Of a DNA stretch of 64,000 nucleotides, positions 1 through 6,892 are shown piece after piece. Under the pieces are notes generated by a model. The model saw only the letters and a list, made by a program, of their open reading frames with translations, did no database searches and was not told the origin of the DNA. Source of the DNA: Pseudomonadota bacterium. GTDB lineage: Bacteria; Pseudomonadota; Gammaproteobacteria; Burkholderiales; Burkholderiaceae_E. The stretch's first letter is position 1. The number at the start of each line of letters is the position of its first letter. The position numbers were made by a program, and so were the translations under genes. The stretch covers positions 19,543 to 83,542 of the forward strand of contig CAUJHG010000080.1 of the NCBI GenBank assembly GCA_963204785.1, written 5' to 3'.

Positions 1-279
1 GGGCTCCCGGCCGCGCTCGCCTATGGCGTCTATCTAGGGGAGCTCGTCGCGCCGCTACTGCTGGTGGCGGGCGTGTACACCCGGGTCGCGGCGCTGGTGA
101 TCGTGGTCAACATGCTGTTCGCGATCGGGCTCGTGCACATGGGGCACATCGGAACGCTGACCGAGGTCGGCGCCTGGGGAATCGAGACCCAGGCGCTGTT
201 CCTCTTCGGGGCCCTGGCGATCGTGCTGCTCGGTGCAGGCCGCTACAGCCTCGGTGGCGCGCGCGGTCGCTGCAACTGA
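1..279 (+). CDS. DoxX-family membrane protein, C-terminal part (5' end outside window)
   Basis: The reading frame is open from the first base, so this is the 3' end of a longer gene; 92 codons are visible before TGA. The visible protein is hydrophobic, with the segments GELVAPLLLVAG, ALVIVVNMLFAIGLVHMG and ALFLFGALAIVLLGAG separated by short loops, which is the pattern of the last helices of DoxX-like proteins. The GELVAPLLLVAGVYTR stretch is the part that suggests DoxX. DoxX proteins are small four-helix inner-membrane proteins, some linked to redox or sulfur metabolism; the substrate here is unknown. It converges with the bfd-bfr operon. The GTG at position 64 lies inside a conserved helix and is not the real start. 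Confidence 0.7.
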   Translation, partial: GLPAALAYGVYLGELVAPLLLVAGVYTRVAALVIVVNMLFAIGLVHMGHIGTLTEVGAWGIETQALFLFGALAIVLLGAGRYSLGGARGRCN

Positions 280-284
280 CTCGC

Positions 285-302
285 GGCGCGCAGCAGCGCG
301 CC
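285..302 (+). terminator. Possible hairpin terminator after the DoxX gene
   Basis: A perfect 7-bp GC-only stem (GGCGCGC / GCGCGCC) with an AGCA loop starts 5 bp after the DoxX stop codon. There is no T-run, so intrinsic termination is uncertain; it may only mark the end of the transcript. Confidence 0.35.
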
Positions 303-353
303 AGCTGTCCGTGCGCGCAGCCGCCGGGCTCCGCGCGCACCTGGGCGCCACCC

Positions 354-371
354 GCGGGGGCGCACCCCCGC
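354..371 (-). terminator. Possible hairpin terminator after bfr
   Basis: A perfect 7-bp stem (GCGGGGG / CCCCCGC, loop CGCA) lies 8 bp beyond the bfr stop codon on the minus strand. It has no T-tract. Its position between convergent genes favours a 3'-end role. Confidence 0.35.
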
Positions 372-378
372 AGCGGCC

Positions 379-852
379 TCAAGCTTCGCCCATCATGCTC
401 TGCTGGTAGTTCTGCAGGCCGACGCGCTCGATCAGCTCGAGCTGCGTCTCGAGCCAGTCGATGTGCTCTTCGGTGTCATCGAGGATGCGCTGCAGCAGCG
501 CGCGCGAGACGTAGTCGCGCACGCTCTCGCAGTGGGCGATCCCGTCGCGCACCGTTTCGCGCGCAGCGGTCTCGAGCTTCAGGTCACAGGCGAGGATCTC
601 CGGGGTGTCCTCGCCGATCAGCAGCTTGTGCAGATCCTGCAGGTTGGGCAGGCCGCCGAGCATCAGGATGCGCTCGATCAGCAGGTCGGCGTGCTTCATC
701 TCGCCGATCGATTCCTCGTACTCCTTCTTCCCGAGCGCGCGCAGCCCCCAGTGGCCGAGCATCCGCGAGTGCAGGAAATACTGGTTGATCGCGCTGAGCT
801 CGTTCTTCAGCTGCGCGTTCAGGTGCGCGATCACCTTGGCGTCGCCCTTCAT
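379..852 (-). CDS. bfr: Bacterioferritin
   Basis: Bacterioferritin (157 aa, usual length) forms a 24-subunit cage that oxidises Fe(II) and stores it as a mineral, with haem between subunit pairs. The start MKGDAKVI is the family N-terminus and has a strong GGGAGGG ribosome site upstream. Met52 (haem ligand, in EMKHAD) is present, as are the diiron ligands Glu18, Glu51, His54, Glu94 and His130. By count, position 127, a Glu ligand in E. coli Bfr, is Thr (DDTEEH). The C-terminal [19 protein letters not shown] is typical. It lies 40 bp downstream of bfd on the same strand, so storage and release proteins are probably co-transcribed. The identification is secure; whether the ferroxidase site is fully active is open. 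Confidence 0.95.
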   Translation of the reverse strand: MKGDAKVIAHLNAQLKNELSAINQYFLHSRMLGHWGLRALGKKEYEESIGEMKHADLLIERILMLGGLPNLQDLHKLLIGEDTPEILACDLKLETAARETVRDGIAHCESVRDYVSRALLQRILDDTEEHIDWLETQLELIERVGLQNYQQSMMGEA

Positions 853-892
853 GTTCCCTCCCGATGTTACGGACCTCGACCCAGGGAGGGTA

Positions 893-1102
893 TCACCCGA
901 GCGCGCTGCGCCGCAGTTCGGCCGCCGCCATCCCGGTGCCTGCCGCGTGCGCCGCGAGCAGCTCGTGCACCGAGGATTCGCAACTGCCGCAGCAGGTCGA
1001 TACGCCGGTCTCGAACTGCAGTTCGTCGAAGGAACTGGCGCCGGAGGCGATCGATTCGCGAAGCTGGCGGTCGTTGAGCGACTTGCAGATGCAGATGATC
1101 AT
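893..1102 (-). CDS. bfd: Bacterioferritin-associated [2Fe-2S] ferredoxin Bfd
   Basis: This 69-residue protein has the Bfd cysteine pattern: C4 and C6 in the N-terminal MIICIC, then C38 and C41 in TCCGSC, with one extra Cys at 37. These four Cys hold a [2Fe-2S] cluster. Bfd docks on bacterioferritin and passes electrons to the haem so that stored iron is reduced and released. The length matches the family (about 65-73 aa). The start is placed at the ATG just before the ICIC motif; longer in-frame starts run through unrelated sequence. It is immediately upstream of bfr on the same strand, so the pair forms an iron storage/mobilisation unit. Confidence 0.9.
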   Translation of the reverse strand: MIICICKSLNDRQLRESIASGASSFDELQFETGVSTCCGSCESSVHELLAAHAAGTGMAAAELRRSALG

Positions 1103-1151
1103 CGCGTTTGCTGCCCGGAGAAGAGACGTGCTCGACGGGCAAATCATAAAC

Positions 1152-1164
1152 GCGAAGCGTTCGC
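1152..1164. promoter_or_regulatory. Possible iron-responsive operator upstream of bfd
   Basis: An inverted repeat GCGAA-GCG-TTCGC sits 50 bp upstream of the bfd start inside a locally AT-richer stretch (1140-1180), with TTCGCATT on one side. TTCGCATT resembles half of beta-proteobacterial Fur boxes. This is a weak match and only a suggestion. Confidence 0.25.
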
Positions 1165-1245
1165 ATTCGCAATCAATACCATGCGGGGAATGCGGGCGCC
1201 TGTCGCATCCCCGGGTGGCCCGCAGCGCCGGGCGCCCCGGCCCGC

Positions 1246-2433
1246 TCAGGTCAGCGACGCGTAGACCAGGCTGCGGAACAGTGCCCGGAAGTGCTCGCGC
1301 TGGTTGGGTCCTTGCAGCATCAGCAGTGCGAACATCTCCTCGCTCGGGTCGACCCAGAAGGTGGTCCCGGCCATTCCGCTCCAGTAGTACTGGCCGGCGC
1401 TGCCGGGCGTTGGGTCCAGCCCGGGCGCCATTCGCACCGCGAAGCCAAGGCCGAAGCCGCTGCCGGGCGGAAGCAGCGGCGAGCCGCTGGGGATGCTGCC
1501 GAGGTGGTCGGAAGTCATCCATTGCAGCGTCTTGCGGCCGATCAGGCGTTTGCCCTCGAGCGTGCCGCCGTTCTGGAGCATCTGCAGCAAGCGTGCGTAG
1601 TCGAGCGCGGTCGACACCAGGCCGCCGCCACCGGATTCGAAGCGCGGCGCCTCGCGCACCTTCATCAGCCGCACTTCGGCGCCGCTGTCCGGATCACGCG
1701 CGAAACCCTCGACCAGACGGTGCTGCTGCCCGGCAGGGACGTGGAAGGCCGTGTCGACCATTCCCAGCGGGTCGAGGATGCGCTCGCGCAGGAAGCTGCC
1801 GAGCCCCTGTCCCGAGATCACCTCGATCAGCCGTCCGAGGACGTCGGTGGACTGCCCGTACTCCCACCGGGAGCCCGGCTGGTGCATCAGCGGCAGCGCG
1901 GCGAGTTGCGCGCTGAACTCCGCATTGGTCTTCGACAGGCTGCCCAGGCGCTGCTCGACGTACATGCGCTGCACCGTGGACTCGCCGGTGAACGAGTAGC
2001 CGATTCCGGAGGTGTGCCGCAGCAGGTCCTGCACCGTCGCATCGCGCTCGACGGGCGCCAGGTCGATGCGCCCGTCGCGCTCGATCGCGACCTTCTGTCC
2101 GGCGTACTCGGGCAGGTGCCGGGACACCGGATCATCGAGCAGCAGTCGACCTTCCTCGACCAGCATCATCACGGCGAGCGAGACGATCGGCTTGGTCATC
2201 GAGTAGATGCGGAAGATCGCATCGTGCGTCATCGGCGTGCCGCGCACCGGGTCGGCGACCCCCAGGCTCTCGAAGCAGCCGATCCGCCCGCCCCGGGCGA
2301 TCAGCAGGACGGCTCCGGGAAGGCGTCCGCGGGCGATTTCCGCGCGGAAGGCCTCGGACATCCGGGCGAGCCGGGCGGGCGACAGCCCGAGCACGTCCGG
2401 GTCGGCGATCGGCAGTGAGGGGGGAATCGTCAT
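1246..2433 (-). CDS. Serine hydrolase, beta-lactamase/esterase (EstB-like) family
   Basis: A 395-residue penicillin-binding-type serine hydrolase. The nucleophile motif SxxK is SMTK, within FRIYSMTKPIVSLAVMML. A tyrosine follows in RWEYGQSTDVLGRLIEV, the second catalytic motif of EstB-like enzymes. WSGMAGTTFWVDP near the C-terminus fits their third conserved block. No signal peptide is evident, so it probably acts in the cytoplasm as an esterase or beta-lactamase-fold hydrolase rather than a secreted resistance enzyme. The ATG at 2433 (MTIPPSLPIADPDVLG) is preferred; an upstream GTG-type start at 2478 would overlap the preceding gene by 32 bp. It follows the EF-G-like gene by 13 bp on the same strand, so the two may be co-transcribed. 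The physiological substrate is unknown. Confidence 0.8.
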   Translation of the reverse strand: MTIPPSLPIADPDVLGLSPARLARMSEAFRAEIARGRLPGAVLLIARGGRIGCFESLGVADPVRGTPMTHDAIFRIYSMTKPIVSLAVMMLVEEGRLLLDDPVSRHLPEYAGQKVAIERDGRIDLAPVERDATVQDLLRHTSGIGYSFTGESTVQRMYVEQRLGSLSKTNAEFSAQLAALPLMHQPGSRWEYGQSTDVLGRLIEVISGQGLGSFLRERILDPLGMVDTAFHVPAGQQHRLVEGFARDPDSGAEVRLMKVREAPRFESGGGGLVSTALDYARLLQMLQNGGTLEGKRLIGRKTLQWMTSDHLGSIPSGSPLLPPGSGFGLGFAVRMAPGLDPTPGSAGQYYWSGMAGTTFWVDPSEEMFALLMLQGPNQREHFRALFRSLVYASLT

Positions 2434-2446
2434 CGGTGCTCGTCTT

Positions 2447-4501
2447 TCAGTCCTGGTCAGCGTTCGTGCGGTGCGCATCGATCAGCCTGCGCTGCAGTCC
2501 GGGCGGCGCGGGCGCGTAATGCGAGAAGCTGCTGCTGCAGCGGCCCGCGCCACCGGTCATCGCCTCGAGCCGCGCCGTGTAGTCGGTGAGTTCGGCAAGC
2601 GGCGCCAGTCCGGTGACCACAGCGCTGCCATCCGGCTCGGGCAGGGTACCGGTCACCTGCCCGCGGCGCGAGGAGAGGTCGCCCGTGATCTCGCCGATCG
2701 CGGAGCCTGGCGTCTCGATTTCGATGGTGACGATCGGCTCCAGGACGGCGGGCGTCGCTGCGCGGATCGCCTCGATCGCCGCCTTGCGCCCCGCGGTGAC
2801 GAAGGCGACTTCCTTGCCGTCCACCGGATGGGTCTTGCCGTCGTGGACGACGACCCGCAGGTCGACCACCGGGAAGCCGGCGACGACCCCCTCGGCGAGG
2901 GCCTGACGCACGCCCTTCTCGACTGCCGGCATGAACACCCCGGGGATCGCGCCGCCCTTGACCTGGTCGACGAACTCGAAGCCCGCGCCTCGCGGCAGCG
3001 GTTCGACGCGCAGCATCACCTCGCCGAACTGCCCTGCGCCGCCCGACTGCTTGCGGTGGCGGTGATGGCCCTCGGCGACCGACTGGATCGTCTCGCGATA
3101 CGGGACCTCCGGCGGGTGGGCGTCCACCGACAGTCGCCAGGACTGCGAGAGCCGGTCGATCTTGCTTTTCAGGTGCAGCTCGCCGACGCCGCGGATCACC
3201 CACTCGTGGCTGCGGTCGTCGCGTTCGAGCAGCATCGACGGGTCCTCGGCGGCCAGCCGCGCCAGAGCCTCGGCGAGCTTCTGCTCGTCGCCCTGGCGCT
3301 TCGCAGCGAGCGCCAGCCCGTGCATCGCGGGCGGCAGCGCGGTGGCGCGCAGGTGGACGTGGTCCTCGTCGTGGGAGTCGTGCAGCACCGCGTCGAAGCG
3401 CAGTTCGTCGCTGCGGGCGATCGCCCCGATCTCGCCGGGCAGCAGCATGCCGGTCTCGGCCAGGTCCTTGCCGTTGATCCGGTACAGGTGCGAGACCCGC
3501 AGCGGCCGTCGGCCGTCGCCGACGAAGAGCTGCATGTCCTTGCGCACCGTGCCCTGGAAGACCCGGAACACGCCGACGCGGCCCATGTAGGGGTCGATCG
3601 CCACCTTGAAGACGTGGGCGAGCACGTGGGCCTGCGGATCGGGCCGGGCGTCGAGAGGCTCGACGTCCGGGGTGCCGGGATCGCCGCGGAAGAACTGCGG
3701 CGGGTTGCTCTCGAGCGGGGAGGGCGCGAGCCTGGCGATCAGCTGCAGCAGTTCGGCCACGCCGGCCCCGGTGCGCGCCGAGGTGAAGACCACCGGCACC
3801 AGGCGCCCTTCGCGCAGCGCCTGCTCGAAGGGCGCGTGCAGCTCCGCCTCCGAGGGATCGACGCCGTCGTCGAGGTAGCGCGCCAGCAGCGTCTCGTCCT
3901 CCTCGACCAGCGTGTCGATCAGCGCCCGGTGTGCGGCGGACACCGATTCGATGTCCGCCTCGCCGTCCGCGTGGGAGAGCAGCTCGATCACTTCGTGACC
4001 GTGCTGCGTCGGCAGGTCCAGCAACAGGCATTCGTTGCCGAAGCGCTCGCGCAGGCTGCGCAGCAGCCCGGCCAGGTCGACACCCTCGGCGTCGATGCCG
4101 TTGACCACGATCATCCGGCACAGCCGCCGCTCGGTTGCGGCGCGCATCGCCCGTTCGGTCATCGAGCGGATTCCGGTGCGGGCGTCGACCACCACCAGCG
4201 CGGTGTCCGCGGCCGCGAGCGCCGCCATCGTCTGGCCGGAGAAGTCGGGCAGCCCGGGAGTGTCGGCCAGATGGATCCGCACGCCCTGCCAGTCGAAGTT
4301 CACCAGCGCGGACTGGATCGAGTGCCCGAGCGCCCGTTCGAGCGGATCGTGGTCGCTGACCGTGCTGCCCTTCTCGACGCTTCCCGCCGAGCCGATCGCG
4401 CCGGCGGCAAGCAGCAGCGCCTCGGTGAGCGTGGTCTTGCCGCTGCCGGCGTGCCCGACGAGCACCAGGTTGCGGATCGCGCTGGGGGAGAGCTCGGACA
4501 T
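2447..4501 (-). CDS. Elongation factor G-like GTPase (EF-G paralogue)
   Basis: A 684-residue translational GTPase with the EF-G domain order: G domain, domain II, domains III-V. The P-loop is GHAGSGKT (about residues 16-23) and the G3 motif is DTPG. The G4 motif, normally NKxD, reads NGID (MIVVNGID), which is unusual because this Lys stacks on guanine. The C-terminal half has the domain IV/V sequences of EF-G (GGAGQFGEVMLRVEPL, AIGEITGDLSSRRGQ). No str operon genes (rpsL, rpsG, tuf) are adjacent, so this is the accessory EF-G-like type rather than the housekeeping fusA. Such paralogues are poorly characterised; roles in ribosome recycling or stress have been proposed for some. It is transcribed away from the cold-shock gene. 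Confidence 0.85.
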   Translation of the reverse strand: MSELSPSAIRNLVLVGHAGSGKTTLTEALLLAAGAIGSAGSVEKGSTVSDHDPLERALGHSIQSALVNFDWQGVRIHLADTPGLPDFSGQTMAALAAADTALVVVDARTGIRSMTERAMRAATERRLCRMIVVNGIDAEGVDLAGLLRSLRERFGNECLLLDLPTQHGHEVIELLSHADGEADIESVSAAHRALIDTLVEEDETLLARYLDDGVDPSEAELHAPFEQALREGRLVPVVFTSARTGAGVAELLQLIARLAPSPLESNPPQFFRGDPGTPDVEPLDARPDPQAHVLAHVFKVAIDPYMGRVGVFRVFQGTVRKDMQLFVGDGRRPLRVSHLYRINGKDLAETGMLLPGEIGAIARSDELRFDAVLHDSHDEDHVHLRATALPPAMHGLALAAKRQGDEQKLAEALARLAAEDPSMLLERDDRSHEWVIRGVGELHLKSKIDRLSQSWRLSVDAHPPEVPYRETIQSVAEGHHRHRKQSGGAGQFGEVMLRVEPLPRGAGFEFVDQVKGGAIPGVFMPAVEKGVRQALAEGVVAGFPVVDLRVVVHDGKTHPVDGKEVAFVTAGRKAAIEAIRAATPAVLEPIVTIEIETPGSAIGEITGDLSSRRGQVTGTLPEPDGSAVVTGLAPLAELTDYTARLEAMTGGAGRCSSSFSHYAPAPPGLQRRLIDAHRTNADQD

Positions 4502-4588
4502 CGCTGCACCTTGTCGTTGGGGGCGCCAGCGTCAATTAGACATCCGGGCGGCCCTCGCTGGCCAGCGAGGCTGCGCGTGATCCTGTGC

Positions 4589-4618
4589 TTGCCGTCGATG
4601 CGCAAACGCGCGTATAGT
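4589..4618 (+). promoter_or_regulatory. Sigma-70-type promoter for the cold-shock gene
   Basis: TTGCCG (4589-4594), an 18-bp spacer and TATAGT (4613-4618) form a good housekeeping promoter. Transcription would start near 4625, giving a leader of about 165 nt before the csp ATG. E. coli cspA has a similarly long leader that acts as a cold sensor. Confidence 0.5.
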
Positions 4619-4790
4619 GCGGCTCGCAGTCGATTCAAGCAGTGTATCTAGCGGTTCTCCATGCGCCGTCCTTTTCGAGGCGCGCCTCGGTTGTTCCCCC
4701 GGCTACGTTTCTTGTACGTTTGCACCCCCGGACCGATCCGCTCCCGCGGGCCGAGTTCCAACACATCAATTCCATTCAGGAAACGTAGCA

Positions 4791-5006
4791 ATGAGCGGCA
4801 ACACCCAGACCGGCATCGTCAAGTGGTTCAACGAATCCAAGGGCGTCGGCTTCATCAGCCCGGACGGTGGCGGCGAAGACCTCTTCGCGCACTTCTCGGA
4901 GATCCAGGGCACCGGCTTCAAGACCCTGGCCGAAGCGCAGCGCGTGCAGTTCGAGGTCAAGCGCGGCCCGAAAGGCCTGCAGGCGGCATCGATCCGCCCC
5001 CTGTAA
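4791..5006 (+). CDS. Cold-shock domain protein (CspA family)
   Basis: A 71-residue single cold-shock domain with both RNA-binding motifs: RNP1 KGVGFIS (about residues 16-22) and RNP2 DLFAHFS (about 32-38), after the typical [12 protein letters not shown] start. CspA-family proteins bind single-stranded RNA and DNA and melt secondary structure. The ATG at 4791 matches the family start and follows CAGGAAAC; longer in-frame starts would add residues not found in the family. A clear intrinsic terminator follows. Members of this family are often expressed at all temperatures, so the name does not prove cold induction. The predicted long leader would be the place to look for thermal control. Confidence 0.93.
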   Translation: MSGNTQTGIVKWFNESKGVGFISPDGGGEDLFAHFSEIQGTGFKTLAEAQRVQFEVKRGPKGLQAASIRPL

Positions 5007-5071
5007 GGGGCGGGAGCGGCGGCCTTCCGGTCGCCGCACGCCGTTCCGCGGTTCACGCCGCGGAGCATGAG

Positions 5072-5099
5072 AACCGCAGCTCCAGGGCTGCGGTTTTTT
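5072..5099 (+). terminator. Rho-independent terminator of the cold-shock gene
   Basis: A perfect 9-bp stem AACCGCAGC / GCTGCGGTT with a 6-nt loop ends in a run of T (TTTTTT including the stem end), about 65 bp after the csp stop codon. This is the best intrinsic terminator in the window. Confidence 0.85.
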
Positions 5100-5128
5100 C
5101 GTTGGTGCGCCCGGCACGGGCGCACCGC

Positions 5129-5473
5129 TCATCGACCGTGCGGCCTGCCGTGGTGCAGACCGCGGTGCCGATGGCCATGGGCCATCGGGCGCACCGGAGG
5201 CCAGTGGTAGGGCAGGGCGACGGGCCGCAGGTAGGGCTGGTAGTGCATCGGCGGTGACGGCAGGTACACCACCGGCCGCGGATACGCCATCGGGGGCGCC
5301 GGAACCACGACCGGTGCATAGACCGGTGCGGATACCACCGGGACACCGATCGCGACTGCAGCCCCGCCGTGCGAGCCGACGGTCACCGACCAGGCGACCT
5401 TGCTCGCCGCAGCGGTTCCGCTGGTGAGCAGTGCCGCGCCGGCAACTGCGGCCGAAGCCAGGATTCGTTTCAT
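5129..5473 (-). CDS. Small exported proline/histidine-rich protein, PXPV-repeat-like
   Basis: A 114-residue protein with a signal peptide (MKRILASAAVAGAALLTSG, cleavage likely after TAAA or nearby). The mature part is rich in Pro, Val, Tyr and His: it has PVVSAPVYAPVVVPAPP and PPMHYQPYLRP-like runs and ends in a His/Arg-rich tail (HGHRHRGLHHGRPHG). The spacing of proline resembles the PXPV repeat proteins found in Burkholderiales, whose function is unknown. The ATG at 5473 has a strong GGAGGTG ribosome site; the longer frame has none. The His-rich tail could bind metal, which is only a guess. It converges with the csp gene and diverges from the MFS gene. Confidence 0.65.
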   Translation of the reverse strand: MKRILASAAVAGAALLTSGTAAASKVAWSVTVGSHGGAAVAIGVPVVSAPVYAPVVVPAPPMAYPRPVVYLPSPPMHYQPYLRPVALPYHWPPVRPMAHGHRHRGLHHGRPHGR

Positions 5474-5664
5474 TCGACACCTCCGCTCGTTCTTCGTCGA
5501 TCCATCGCGTGGGCGGGCAGCTTTGCTGGCCGCCCCGCAGCACTCCACAGCCACCTTCGGTATGGAAGGATCCTAGCGTCGCGGACCGCGTCGAGGCCCG
5601 AGCTCTTACAATCCGTCACTGCTGTTACCGCCAGATCCTGGCCTGCCGCCGGCCAAATCCCACC

Positions 5665-6888
5665 GTGAGCTTCCCGTCACTGCCTCCTGCGGCGATCGTC
5701 TACCTCGCCGGTTTCGCAACCGCGCTGCACGTGGGCAAGCTGCCCCCGGCACTGCCCGCGCTGCAGCACGAACTCGGCCTGAGCCTGGTGCAGGCCGGTC
5801 TGCTGGTGTCCGCCTTCCAGGTCGGCGGGATGACCATGGGCCTGTTCGGCGGCCTGCTCGCCGACCGCTTCGGGTTGCGGCGGGCGATGCTCACCGGGCT
5901 GGCGATGATGGCCATCGCAGGCGCTGCGGGCGCCATGACGAAAGCGGTGCTGCCGCTGGCGCTGCTGCGTGCGGTCGAGAGCGCAGGCTTCGTCCTGGCC
6001 GTACTGCCCGGGCCTGCCCTGTTGCGCCGCGTGACGCCGCCGCAGCGGATGAACCTCGCGCTCGGCGTCTGGGGCTCGTACATGCCGGCCGGGATGGCGC
6101 TGGCGCTGGTCCTGGCTCCCTGGCTGATCGTGATCGGCGGCTGGTCGCTCGCCTGGTGGGCCGCTGCCCTGGCGTCGGCGGTGATGTGGGGGCTGGTGCT
6201 GAACGGTGTTCCTGCGGACACCGCGCAGGTGCAGCCCGCCCAGCGCGCCTGGGCGCTTGCGCGTGACACGCTCTCGGGCAGGGGGCCGTGGCTGCTTGCG
6301 GCTTGCTTCGGGTGCTACGCGGGGCAGTGGATGGTGGTCTTCAGCTTCCTGCCCACCGCCTACCAGGATGCGGGAATCGCGCCGCAGTTGGCCGGGGTGC
6401 TGACTGCGGCCGGGGTCGCCGTGAACCTGAGCGGGAACGTGGCCGCCGGGGCGCTGCTGCAGCGGGGCGCCAGCCGGACGGCGCTGATCGCTGCAGCCTC
6501 GCTGACGATGGCCCTCGGTGCCTGGCTCGCCTTCGGGTCCGGACTGCACTTCGCCTGGCGCTATGCGGGCGTGCTGGCGTTCTCGGCCGTCGGCGGCCTG
6601 GTGCCCGGTGCGCTCTTCGCGAGCGCGCCGCGGCTGGCGCCGCACCCCGGCGCAGTGTCGACGACCACGGGGCTGATGCAGCAGGGCTCGTCGCTGGGCC
6701 AGTTCCTCACACCGCCGCTGGTGGCTGCGGTGGTCGGCGCCAGCGGCGGCTGGCAGAACACCTGGTGGGTGACCGGGGTGCTGGCGCTGGCCAACGTCGC
6801 GATCGCGGTGCTGCTCGGCCGTGCCGTGGCGCGCGCAGATCTCCTGGCGCGTGCGGCGGCGCCAGCCGGGCCGGCCGCGGCCCGCTGA
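5665..6888 (+). CDS. Major facilitator superfamily transporter (CynX/NimT-like)
   Basis: A 407-residue protein with about 12 hydrophobic helices. Between helices 2 and 3 it has the MFS signature GGLLADRFGLRR (about residues 59-70). The general shape is that of the cyanate/2-nitroimidazole permease group of MFS exporters, but the substrate cannot be read from sequence. The start is set at GTG 5665 (VSFPSLPPAAIVYLAG), because upstream sequence in frame looks non-coding and helix 1 begins just after it; no ATG is available nearby. The next gene begins 4 bp after its stop, so the two are very probably translationally linked. Confidence 0.8.
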   Translation: MSFPSLPPAAIVYLAGFATALHVGKLPPALPALQHELGLSLVQAGLLVSAFQVGGMTMGLFGGLLADRFGLRRAMLTGLAMMAIAGAAGAMTKAVLPLALLRAVESAGFVLAVLPGPALLRRVTPPQRMNLALGVWGSYMPAGMALALVLAPWLIVIGGWSLAWWAAALASAVMWGLVLNGVPADTAQVQPAQRAWALARDTLSGRGPWLLAACFGCYAGQWMVVFSFLPTAYQDAGIAPQLAGVLTAAGVAVNLSGNVAAGALLQRGASRTALIAAASLTMALGAWLAFGSGLHFAWRYAGVLAFSAVGGLVPGALFASAPRLAPHPGAVSTTTGLMQQGSSLGQFLTPPLVAAVVGASGGWQNTWWVTGVLALANVAIAVLLGRAVARADLLARAAAPAGPAAAR

Positions 6889-6892
6889 GCCG

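Noticed and set aside
2207..4651. 814-codon plus-strand frame
   Set aside because: It is antisense to the EF-G-like gene, with no ribosome site and no recognisable domain.
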